From NCBI GenBank assembly GCA_017625935.1, contig JAGALA010000053.1:1-64000 (forward strand): a stretch of DNA of 64,000 nucleotides, read 5' to 3'. Position numbers and translations under genes: made by a program. Every line of letters begins with the position of its first letter. Position 1 is the stretch's first letter. The notes under the pieces were generated by a model. That model was not told the origin of the DNA and searched no databases. It saw only the letters and a list, made by a program, of their open reading frames with translations. The stretch comes from Clostridia bacterium (GTDB lineage Bacteria; Bacillota; Clostridia; Oscillospirales; CAG-272). Below, piece by piece: positions 49,885 through 57,109 of the stretch.

Positions 49885-50602
49885 ATTCTAATATGTTTGT
49901 TGTAATAAAGTCAATGCCCCAGTCAACGAGCTTTTCCGCTTCTTTGGCGGTGTCAACCGTCCAGCAGTTTACAGTTAAGCCCGCCTTGTGGCAAGCTTCA
50001 ATTTGCTCGCGCGTTAGCTCCTTTACCCAAACGTCAACGTCGATTTTATCACGGGATAGGCGCGCAATTTCCTCGTCGGTTATTTTCCAAAACAGATACT
50101 GTGCGCTTTGGTTTGGCAAAAGCTTTTTGATTTTTGTGAGATTGCCGTAGATAAACGAAATAAACGTGGTATTTTCAAGATAGCCGTAGCTTTTTACAAT
50201 CTCTATGATTTTTGCAATTTCCTCATCTGTAAAGTCGGACTTTAATTCCAAAACCGCGTGCTTTTCGTACTTTTTTACAATCTTTAAATAGCTCTCCAAG
50301 CGGGCAGGGCGCAAATCCGCGCGGATTTTATCCCCGTCCTTGTCAAAAAAGACTATCTTTTCAAGCTCGGCAAGGCTCGTCTTTTCAAGATAAATTTCCT
50401 CGCCCGAGATGCGAGTGTAGTTATCGTCGTGACCGATGACGAAATGTCCGTCGCTTGTCCTGTATATATCGGTTTCCACCCCGTAGTACGAGCGGTTGCC
50501 TGCCGCAACAAAGGCGGCATTCGTGTTTTCAACCTCAATTCCGCTAAGACCCCTGTGGGCGATAAGCTTTACTTGCTTTTTCTCAATCTTAATAGTGTTC
50601 AC
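49883..50602 (-). CDS. Glycerophosphodiester phosphodiesterase
   Basis: A 239-residue GDPD-family TIM barrel. Catalytic motifs are LIAHRGLSG, VETDIY and IGHDDNYTR; the C-terminal NCWTVDTAKEAEKLVDWGID is also typical. It cleaves glycerophosphodiesters into glycerol-3-phosphate and an alcohol. No signal peptide, so cytoplasmic. The start is a GTG at 50602 directly after the cyclase stop, with GGAGGACTAA as ribosome site. Last gene of the leftward operon rhaM-mgtC-membrane protein-cyclase-GDPD. Confidence 0.88.
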   Translation of the reverse strand: MNTIKIEKKQVKLIAHRGLSGIEVENTNAAFVAAGNRSYYGVETDIYRTSDGHFVIGHDDNYTRISGEEIYLEKTSLAELEKIVFFDKDGDKIRADLRPARLESYLKIVKKYEKHAVLELKSDFTDEEIAKIIEIVKSYGYLENTTFISFIYGNLTKIKKLLPNQSAQYLFWKITDEEIARLSRDKIDVDVWVKELTREQIEACHKAGLTVNCWTVDTAKEAEKLVDWGIDFITTNILE

Positions 50603-51244
50603 TTAGTCCTCCATAATGGCAATGGCGCGTGCGCTTGCACCGTCGGAATTTTCAATTTTCAGCGGCAGACACACAAAGGTAAATGTCTTGCCGATGCACA
50701 AATCGAGATTTTTTAGGTTTTCGATGTTTATGATATCGCTTTTTGAAAAGAGCAGACGATGGCGCTCAAGCGTGTCAATCGGGTCAAGACCTATTGTGTC
50801 AAGGCCTATGCCCTTGTATCCCTTTTCAATGATATATTCAAGCGCATCGAGCGACAAAACGGGGTAGCCCTCGCAGTATTCATCGGTTCCCCATTTTTTA
50901 TCAAACCCTGTGCAAAACAGCAAAAAATCGACACTCCCTGCCACTTTTTCGTATTTTTTGATAAGAGAAAGCGGAATTTGACCGTCTATTGTTGCCTCGT
51001 GGCAGTCGATAACGAGCGCACGCCCAACAAATGCGTCCGCCTCGTATGAATCAAGCGTTTTGCCGTTTTCAAAAATGTGAAACGGCGGATCAATATGCGT
51101 GCCCGAGTGTGAGTACATTGAAATTAATGTTTCCTTAAAGCCGTCGCGCCTGTGCGTGTTTGCCTCCGTCAAGCGCGGCGCCTCAGTTCCCGGGAAAACG
51201 CTTATATTTTCATTTATAGTATGTGTTAAATCAATTACTTTCAT
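50603..51244 (-). CDS. Cyclase family protein (kynurenine formamidase-like)
   Basis: A 213-residue metal-dependent hydrolase of the cyclase/formamidase family. The signature HSGTHIDPPFH holds the metal ligands, DLTHTINENISVFPG begins the fold and the end has FVCLPLKIENSDGASARAIA. Family members hydrolyse formylkynurenine or act in polyketide cyclisation; the substrate here is unknown. It lies between the membrane protein and GDPD genes with spacings under 5 bases. Confidence 0.87.
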   Translation of the reverse strand: MKVIDLTHTINENISVFPGTEAPRLTEANTHRRDGFKETLISMYSHSGTHIDPPFHIFENGKTLDSYEADAFVGRALVIDCHEATIDGQIPLSLIKKYEKVAGSVDFLLFCTGFDKKWGTDEYCEGYPVLSLDALEYIIEKGYKGIGLDTIGLDPIDTLERHRLLFSKSDIINIENLKNLDLCIGKTFTFVCLPLKIENSDGASARAIAIMED

Positions 51245-51248
51245 ATTT

Positions 51249-51776
51249 CTATTTATTAATCAGCATTTTTCTTTCTTCCTCGCGCTTGTTTTCCATCAGG
51301 CGACTCGCTAAAACTGCCATAAGCAAGGAAAGCGCCTCAAAAAGAACGAAGACGATAATATAAATCATCATCGGCACGTCGCGCAGTGATTTTATTTCGT
51401 TGTTTGTAAAGTGGGTGGCAACGGCTGTGCCAAGCTGTAAAACGCTCGGCCCTGCGCTAAACGCGGCAAAGCTCGTCAAAATAGAGAAGATAAGACGCGC
51501 TCCAACTGATGTTCCGTAGCCTTGTGCGAAGTAGCCAAATGTTAGTTTTTTCTGATTTTTGAAAAGCGCAAGGAAAATGAAAAACCTGATAGCAAGCTCG
51601 ATGATAATAAGCAGGGCACATTCCAAAAGGTCGCGCGCCATGCCAACGTCAAAAATCATGCGAATCGGATATATCGCAAGGGATAGGAAAAACGCGCAGG
51701 CAAGCACCTCTGTTTGCGTCAAAAGCAGGTAGATAAGTCCGCCGCGCCAATTTACCCTTGGTTGCTTCTTTTCCAT
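51249..51776 (-). CDS. Membrane protein of unknown function
   Basis: A 175-residue protein with four or five hydrophobic segments (about 12-32, 42-68, 80-110 and 135-160), an N-terminal MEKKQPRVNWRGG and a charged C-terminus (MENKREEERKMLINK). I do not recognise the family. It is translated in the same operon as MgtC (12 bases downstream of it) and the cyclase. Confidence 0.65.
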   Translation of the reverse strand: MEKKQPRVNWRGGLIYLLLTQTEVLACAFFLSLAIYPIRMIFDVGMARDLLECALLIIIELAIRFFIFLALFKNQKKLTFGYFAQGYGTSVGARLIFSILTSFAAFSAGPSVLQLGTAVATHFTNNEIKSLRDVPMMIYIIVFVLFEALSLLMAVLASRLMENKREEERKMLINK

Positions 51777-51788
51777 TGCTTCCTCCCT

Positions 51789-52487
51789 TTATTCTAAAAT
51801 TGCGAAGAAAATACCGTCTATTTTTTCAATATGCTCGCGGCAGTTCGGTGCGGCGTTTTGTGTGCTTACCGTGATGTAAAGCCCTACGTTGCCGCTTGTG
51901 CCGCTGCGCGGTCTTGAAACCTCGATAAGCGCCTCCTTGCCGAGCAGTGCGCGGATTTCCTCCGTGATAGCGCCCGATTTTTCAGCCTCGGAGATTTCTG
52001 CGTAAACGTGTATAGATTTTTTCGTGCGGCGCTCAAGACGGGTTAAAAATGCCGCGGTGAAGATGCACGCCGCAGTCGCAATAAGCGCGCCGAGATAAAA
52101 GCCGTAGCCAAGTGCGATGCCAATCGTTGCGGTTGCCCACATTCCCGCCGCAGTGGTAAGACCTGTGATTACGTTATTCTTTTTAACGATAATCATTCCC
52201 GCGCCGAGGAAGCCTATGCCTGAGATAACCTGTGCAGGGATTCTTGCAATATCGCCAAAGTCACCGTTCTTTGCGATAAACACGCTGATAAGCGCTGTCA
52301 TTGCCGAGCCGACGCACACAAGAATATGAGTTCTTAGTCCTGCGGGGCTGCCGCTTCTGCCTCGCTCGCTTCCGATAATACCGCCAACCAAAACGGCTAA
52401 AATTATTCTCAAAATTACAGAAACCCAGCTAAAATCTATTATGTACTGATTAAAAATGCTTACGAAATTGTTCCAAATATCGGTCAT
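51789..52487 (-). CDS. MgtC/SapB family membrane protein
   Basis: A 232-residue protein with five N-terminal membrane helices carrying the MgtC signature: VGGIIGSERGRSGSPAGLRT, HILVCVGSAM, RIPAQVISGIGFLGAG and GLTTAAGMWATA. A soluble ACT-like C-terminal domain (about 150-232) follows. MgtC proteins are tied to Mg2+ limitation and ATP or membrane-potential control; the exact transport role is debated. It lies 51 bases after rhaM. Confidence 0.92.
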   Translation of the reverse strand: MTDIWNNFVSIFNQYIIDFSWVSVILRIILAVLVGGIIGSERGRSGSPAGLRTHILVCVGSAMTALISVFIAKNGDFGDIARIPAQVISGIGFLGAGMIIVKKNNVITGLTTAAGMWATATIGIALGYGFYLGALIATAACIFTAAFLTRLERRTKKSIHVYAEISEAEKSGAITEEIRALLGKEALIEVSRPRSGTSGNVGLYITVSTQNAAPNCREHIEKIDGIFFAILE

Positions 52488-52538
52488 AATTGCCCCTCCT
52501 TTAGTTTATTAGTATATGCATACTTGAAAAGCGTGCGC

Positions 52539-52856
52539 TCAGTTGAACGAAAAAACGCAATTAAGCCTTGGCTGTGCGCCTGTTTCGGGGTCCATTTCCA
52601 TTATCAAAATGTCCTTCATATATTCGTTCCAGCGCTCAACCACGGGGCTTTCTGATTGCACCTTGGCGGCATATTCCACGCCCTTTTTACATTCGTAGTA
52701 GCCAAAAAGCTCGTTGCCCACGTTCCAAATTGTGTAGTTGATAATGCCCGCTTCGTTAAGCACCGATTTCATTTCGTCCCAAATTGCATCGTGTCGCCTT
52801 ACGTATTCCTCAAGTGCACCGTCAACGATTTTTGCCTTCCATGCATATTTTTCCAT
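52539..52856 (-). CDS. rhaM: L-rhamnose mutarotase
   Basis: A 105-residue RhaM-family protein. The conserved YVRRHDAIWDEM, YTIWNVGNELFGYYEC and WNEYMKDIL contain the His, Tyr and Trp residues of the active site. It interconverts alpha and beta anomers of L-rhamnose or a related sugar. No other rhamnose genes are present; it is divergent from uxuA, so it may serve the uronate path. Promoter TTGAAA-17-TATAAT at 52878-52906 on the minus strand. Confidence 0.87.
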   Translation of the reverse strand: MEKYAWKAKIVDGALEEYVRRHDAIWDEMKSVLNEAGIINYTIWNVGNELFGYYECKKGVEYAAKVQSESPVVERWNEYMKDILIMEMDPETGAQPRLNCVFSFN

Positions 52857-52877
52857 AAAAACACCACCTTTTTCTAA

Positions 52878-52967
52878 ATTATACCATATAAATATATTCT
52901 TTTCAATATTAAACTTGTCTTTATAGGCACACCCAAGGTTGAATTTTGACTAAAGATGTGATATAAT
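52878..52967. promoter_or_regulatory. Divergent promoters rhaM/uxuA
   Basis: Leftward: TTGAAA (52906-52901), 17 bases, TATAAT (52883-52878). Rightward: TTGAAT (52939-52944), 17 bases, TATAAT (52962-52967). Confidence 0.7.
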
Positions 52968-52998
52968 ATGTGCGAAAAAGAAAAACGGAGGAGCTTTT

Positions 52999-54081
52999 AT
53001 GAAAATGACCTTTAGATGGTACGGCGAGGGAAACGACCGTATCACGTTATCTGATATAAAGCAAATCCCGGGCGTTGACGGCATTGTTTGGGCGCTTCAC
53101 CACAAAATGCCGGGCGAGGTTTGGGAGGAAGACGAAATTGCCGAGGTGAAAAAGCAGCTCGACGAATACGGCTTCAATATGGACGTTGTCGAATCGGTAA
53201 ACGTGCACGACGATATCAAAATCGGCTTGCCGACGCGCGATTTATATATTGAAAACTACAAAAAGACGATAAAAAACCTTTCAAAATTCGGCGTTAAGGT
53301 AATTTGCTATAACTTTATGCCAATTTTCGACTGGACAAGGAGCAACCTTTTCCACCCCGTGGGAGACGGCTCAACCGCGCTTTTCTACGAAAAGAATATG
53401 ATTCAAGACGATTATAACGCTATGGCGAAGTATATTCTTGATTTCACCGAGAAATATAATATGTCGTTCCCGGGCTGGGAGCCTGAGCGTATGGCAAGGC
53501 TTGACGAGCTTTTCCGCGCGTACGAGGGCGTTGACCACGAAAAGCTGTGGGCTAACTTAAAATACTTCCTTGAGGCAATTATGCCAACATGCCGCGAGTG
53601 CGATATAAAAATGGCAATCCATATGGACGACCCACCGTGGGATATTTTTGGTTTGCCGCGCTTGCTCGTAGATGAAAAGAGCATTGACCGCTTCCTAAAA
53701 ATGGTTGATGATGAATACAACTGCTTAACGCTTTGCTCGGGCAGCTTAAACGCAGACCCGAATAACAACGTTGCTGATATTATTTATAAGCACTGTGACC
53801 GCATTGCCTTTGCGCACGTAAGAAACGTAAAGCATTTTGAAAACGGAGATTTCTCCGAGGCAAGCCACCGTGACTGTGACGGTGACACGGGAATTTTAGA
53901 TATTATGAAGGCGTACCACGATTGCGGCTACAAGGGCTACATCCGCCCCGACCACGGCAGACACCTTTGGGGAGAGGGACCTGGAAGCGTGCGCCCGGGC
54001 TACGGTCTTTACGACCGCGCCCTTGGTATAATGTATATGCTCGGCATTTGGGACAGCCTTGAAAAATTCGATAAAAAATAG
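52999..54081 (+). CDS. uxuA: Mannonate dehydratase
   Basis: A 360-residue UxuA. The start MKMTFRWYGEGNDRITLSDI and the blocks GVDGIVWALHH, VVESVNVHD, YNFMPIFDWTRSNL, HMDDPPW and RPDHGRHLWGE are typical of the family. It dehydrates D-mannonate to 2-keto-3-deoxygluconate, which KdgK (27586) then phosphorylates. ACGGAGGAGC precedes the ATG. It is followed after 13 bases by a DUF6440 gene. Confidence 0.95.
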   Translation: MKMTFRWYGEGNDRITLSDIKQIPGVDGIVWALHHKMPGEVWEEDEIAEVKKQLDEYGFNMDVVESVNVHDDIKIGLPTRDLYIENYKKTIKNLSKFGVKVICYNFMPIFDWTRSNLFHPVGDGSTALFYEKNMIQDDYNAMAKYILDFTEKYNMSFPGWEPERMARLDELFRAYEGVDHEKLWANLKYFLEAIMPTCRECDIKMAIHMDDPPWDIFGLPRLLVDEKSIDRFLKMVDDEYNCLTLCSGSLNADPNNNVADIIYKHCDRIAFAHVRNVKHFENGDFSEASHRDCDGDTGILDIMKAYHDCGYKGYIRPDHGRHLWGEGPGSVRPGYGLYDRALGIMYMLGIWDSLEKFDKK

Positions 54082-54094
54082 GCAGGATGGAATA

Positions 54095-54271
54095 ATGGCA
54101 AAGGACAAAAGATTTGAAAAAATTTACACCCAAGGCGCGGGAGCTATAGAAATTTGGGTTGATAAGGAAACGGGAGTAAACTACCTGTATCACTCAAGCG
54201 GCTACGCAGGCGGACTCACCGTGCTGCTCGATAAGGACGGCAAGCCCGTTGTAAAACCCACCGAACAATAA
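54095..54271 (+). CDS. DUF6440 family small protein
   Basis: A 58-residue protein. RFEKIYTQGAGAIEIWVDKE, then TGVNYLYHSSGYAGGLTVLLDKDGKPV is the DUF6440 pattern, a small beta-rich domain of unknown function. I start at the ATG at 54095 behind AGGATGG; the frame extends 12 residues further upstream into uxuA. Probably cotranscribed with uxuA. Confidence 0.8.
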   Translation: MAKDKRFEKIYTQGAGAIEIWVDKETGVNYLYHSSGYAGGLTVLLDKDGKPVVKPTEQ

Positions 54272-54289
54272 AACACCAAAGCATAACAA

Positions 54290-54324
54290 AAAGAGAGGAC
54301 TCGGCAAAGCCGAAGCCTCTCTTT
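54290..54324. terminator. Two-way terminator between DUF6440 and upp
   Basis: AAAGAGAGG pairs with CCTCTCTTT, and an inner TCGGC-AAA-GCCGA stem stacks on it. Confidence 0.85.
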
Positions 54325-54331
54325 CTGCATA

Positions 54332-54973
54332 TTATTTCGTACCGAAAAGGCGGTCTCCTGCGTCGCCGAGGCCCGGGAGGATGTAGCCGTTTTCGTTCAG
54401 GCATCTATCGAGGGTGGAGACGTAGATGTCAACGTCGGGGTGCGCTTCGGCAACTCGCGCAACGCCCTCGGGCGCGCCGATGATAGACATAAATTTGATA
54501 TGCTTGCAGCCCTTGTCCTTGAGTAGCTTAATAGCGTCGCAGGCGCTGCCACCCGTTGCGAGCATAGGGTCAACAACCAAGACGAGCTTTTCTTCAATTC
54601 CGTCGGGCAGCTTGCAGTAGTACGTGTCGGGCTGTAGTGTTTCTTCGTTTCTGCACATACCTATATGTCCAACCCTTGCAGACGGGAAAAGCACGTGCAC
54701 GCCGTTTACCATACCGAGTCCTGCACGTAAAATAGGCACAATGGCTATAGCATTGTCCTTGACAACGGTTTGGCGGCAGGATTCAAGCGGAGTTTTAACC
54801 TCAATTTCGGTTGTCGGCACGCCGTCCTTTAAGCTTTCATATGTCATAAGAGTTGTGATTTCCTCAACAAGCTCACGAAATTCCTTCATGCTCGTTTTTT
54901 CATCACGCAAAATCGCAATTTTGTGGCGGATGAGCGGATGGTCGAAAATAACTACGTTTTTGTAATCCTTCAT
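54332..54973 (-). CDS. upp: Uracil phosphoribosyltransferase
   Basis: A 213-residue UPRTase that turns uracil and PRPP into UMP. VIFDHPLIRHKIAILRDE begins the protein, VPILRAGLGM is the conserved core, VVDPMLATGGSA is the PRPP loop, and YILPGLGDAGDRLFGTK closes it. The promoter is TTGACA-17-TATAAT at 55012-55040 on the minus strand. Monocistronic. Confidence 0.96.
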   Translation of the reverse strand: MKDYKNVVIFDHPLIRHKIAILRDEKTSMKEFRELVEEITTLMTYESLKDGVPTTEIEVKTPLESCRQTVVKDNAIAIVPILRAGLGMVNGVHVLFPSARVGHIGMCRNEETLQPDTYYCKLPDGIEEKLVLVVDPMLATGGSACDAIKLLKDKGCKHIKFMSIIGAPEGVARVAEAHPDVDIYVSTLDRCLNENGYILPGLGDAGDRLFGTK

Positions 54974-55011
54974 TTTTCTTTCTCCCTTTGTTTTTTGCGT
55001 TGCTTAAAAAT

Positions 55012-55040
55012 ATTATACAACTATTATTTTGGAATGTCAA
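55012..55040 (-). promoter_or_regulatory. upp promoter
   Basis: On the minus strand, TTGACA (55040-55035), 17 bases, TATAAT (55017-55012). Its -35 abuts the stop codon of the upstream SGNH gene. Confidence 0.75.
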
Positions 55041-55646
55041 TTATAAGGAAAGTATTTTTTCAGCAACCGCGTGGGCAAGAATTTTCGAGCCCTCCTCATT
55101 AAAATGCACCCAGTCCGCGTGATAGCTTTCGTCAAGCCCGCGGCTAACAGAGTATAAATCGTTAATTATAACGCCCTTTTGGCAAAGAACCTCAACCGCC
55201 GCCGCGTTGTATTTTTCAATGTCGGAGTTGTAGCGGCAAAAATCCTCCCTTGCCCAATTTTCAACCACGGATGTTGAGAGCGCGAAAACTATCTTTGCAT
55301 TGGGGAATAGCTTTTTTATTGAGTCGCAAACGCGTGAAAGCATTGTTTTATATACGTCTAAGGGCGTTAGCGGCTCGTCTCCGTTGATTCTTAACACGTC
55401 CCAAAGCCCGTTGTTCCAATGCACAACGTCAATTTTCTCCGCCTCGACCGTCTTTGCCCAATCGTAAAGATACCTAAGGGTATACTGTGCAAAGCGGCAG
55501 TTGTCATCGGGTGCGAAAATATTCGCCACTCCCTTCAGCATATCTGCAACGAAAACGCCGTAGCCCGTGCTGCCCTCGGTTTGGTAGTCGGGGTTGGCGC
55601 TCGCACCGTACCTTATAGAATCACCAATTAAAAATACGTTTTTCAT
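55041..55646 (-). CDS. SGNH/GDSL hydrolase (cytoplasmic)
   Basis: A 201-residue SGNH hydrolase without signal peptide. Block I is FLIGDSIRYG with the nucleophile Ser, HWNNGLWDVLR resembles block III, and the end has SYHADWVHFNEEGSKIL with Asp and His. Likely a deacylase acting on a small or sugar ester; the substrate is unknown. AAGGAAGAC precedes the ATG. Confidence 0.85.
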   Translation of the reverse strand: MKNVFLIGDSIRYGASANPDYQTEGSTGYGVFVADMLKGVANIFAPDDNCRFAQYTLRYLYDWAKTVEAEKIDVVHWNNGLWDVLRINGDEPLTPLDVYKTMLSRVCDSIKKLFPNAKIVFALSTSVVENWAREDFCRYNSDIEKYNAAAVEVLCQKGVIINDLYSVSRGLDESYHADWVHFNEEGSKILAHAVAEKILSL

Positions 55647-55786
55647 TTTGTCTTCCTTATAAGTTGTGTTTTTAGATATTATACCGCCTTTCTTTCAAAA
55701 AGTCAATTCCTGCGTTGAGAGCATACGCTTGGGAGGCTCGATTTTATATAAACGATGGTAACATTTCGCTAAATCACCGTCACGCC

Positions 55787-55815
55787 TTGCTTTTTTGTCT
55801 CGTTTGTGATATAAT
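55787..55815 (+). promoter_or_regulatory. Promoter of the 7TM-LuxR regulator
   Basis: TTGCTT (55787-55792), 17 bases, TATAAT (55810-55815). Confidence 0.7.
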
Positions 55816-55845
55816 TACATAAAAAGAACTAAAGGAGGGGAAGAC

Positions 55846-56799
55846 GTGACAGTAGCTTATAGCGTGATTTTTGCATTATCGCTGCTTTTGCCTATCGGAT
55901 ATTTTGTATTTGTCAGAAAAAAGCAGAGTGAGCCGTGGCTCCTTGCTCTTTATTTTGTTGTTAGCGTTGTAAATTTTGGGTATCTTCTTTTGTCACTTTC
56001 AAAAACGGTGGAGTTTGCGCTTATAGCAAATAAAATCGTATATTTCGGGCAAGTCTTTGTTCCCCTTTGTATGTTTATGATTATCTCGCGCGTTTCGGGA
56101 TTTTCCTACAAAAAATGGGTAAAATACGTGCTTGCCGGCGTTGCGTTTTTGATGTTTTCATTGGTGCTTACCACAGGACACCTTGATTGGTACTACAAGA
56201 GTGTTGAGCTTATACAGGTTGACGGCGCGGCGAAGCTCGTTAAGGAATACGGCTTTTTGCACCCGACAAATTTAATATACGTGCTTTCGTATTTTGTATC
56301 AATGATAGTGATAATCAGTATCTCATTGCGCAAAAAGATTGGAAAATCGCAAAAGCTTGTTGGGCTGATGCTTGCCGTCGTTATCGGTAATATCGGAATG
56401 TGGATTGTTGAAAAGCTGATAACGTGGAATTTTGAATTTCTTTCCGTGTCGTATCTTATGAGTGAGTTTGTGTTCTTCTTTGTCTATTGGATGCTCCAGG
56501 ATTACGTCCACAAAAAGGATGTGGCACATACCGAAGCAGAGAAGTCGCCTATTATCGTGGTTGACACAATGACAAGGGCGGAGAAAATCCGCGTGATTCT
56601 TTCTTCACTGCCCGAGGACACAACCCTTTCACCAAGACAGATGGAAATCCTTGAAAAAATTCTTGACGGAAAGAGCAGAAAGGAAATAGCCGCCGAGCTG
56701 CACCTTTCCGAAAATACTGTAAAAACGCATACAGGTATGCTATATCGCGCCCTTGGGGTTTCAAGCAGGGACGAGATATATGCCAAATTTCAAAAATAA
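55846..56799 (+). CDS. 7TM-LuxR one-component membrane regulator
   Basis: A 317-residue protein. About seven hydrophobic helices fill residues 1-225, like the 7TM region found at the N-terminus of some histidine kinases. A LuxR-type helix-turn-helix follows at about 255-315: LSPRQMEILEKILDGKSRKE, then IAAELHLSENTVKTHTGMLY. No kinase or receiver is present, so sensing and DNA binding are in one chain. GTG start behind AAAGGAGGGG. It faces two surface-protein genes across a dyad at 57027-57044 and is their likely regulator. Confidence 0.82.
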   Translation: MTVAYSVIFALSLLLPIGYFVFVRKKQSEPWLLALYFVVSVVNFGYLLLSLSKTVEFALIANKIVYFGQVFVPLCMFMIISRVSGFSYKKWVKYVLAGVAFLMFSLVLTTGHLDWYYKSVELIQVDGAAKLVKEYGFLHPTNLIYVLSYFVSMIVIISISLRKKIGKSQKLVGLMLAVVIGNIGMWIVEKLITWNFEFLSVSYLMSEFVFFFVYWMLQDYVHKKDVAHTEAEKSPIIVVDTMTRAEKIRVILSSLPEDTTLSPRQMEILEKILDGKSRKEIAAELHLSENTVKTHTGMLYRALGVSSRDEIYAKFQK

Positions 56800-56835
56800 C
56801 CGTCAGACGTGTCTGAGTTACACTTAAAAATTAAA

Positions 56836-56875
56836 TAAAAAAGCCGAAAATTCGTATGCGAGTTTTCGGCTTTTT
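56836..56875. terminator. Terminator after the 7TM-LuxR gene
   Basis: AAAAAAGCCGAAAA and TTTTCGGCTTTTTT form a 14-bp stem with T-run. Confidence 0.85.
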
Positions 56876-56996
56876 TGCGCGCCTTGATGCAGATATTTAA
56901 CGGTGGGGCAGAGCTGTGCGTTGATGTGCTGATTTTTCAAAATACGCGACCCTGTGTCTGTTTTTTGATATTCTCCCCCGCGCAAAATGTAATAAA

Positions 56997-57056
56997 TCAC
57001 CCAAAATCGCCCCGATTCACCCATATTTCACCCGCGCGGGTGAATGATTTTATAAT
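56997..57056 (+). promoter_or_regulatory. Phased TCACCC sites, perfect dyad and -10 of the surface-protein genes
   Basis: TCACCC occurs at 56997, 57017 and 57028, and inverted (GGGTGA) at 57038. The last two form the 18-bp palindrome TTCACCCGCGCGGGTGAA (57027-57044). TATAAT lies at 57051-57056. The place of the -35 is inside the palindrome and does not resemble TTGACA, which suggests a promoter that needs an activator. Spacings of 20 and 11 bases keep the sites on one face of the helix. Confidence 0.65.
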
Positions 57057-57109
57057 ATATAAGTGATAAAATTAAGATGTAAAATCCATTTTACAAAGGA
57101 GAGAGAAAA

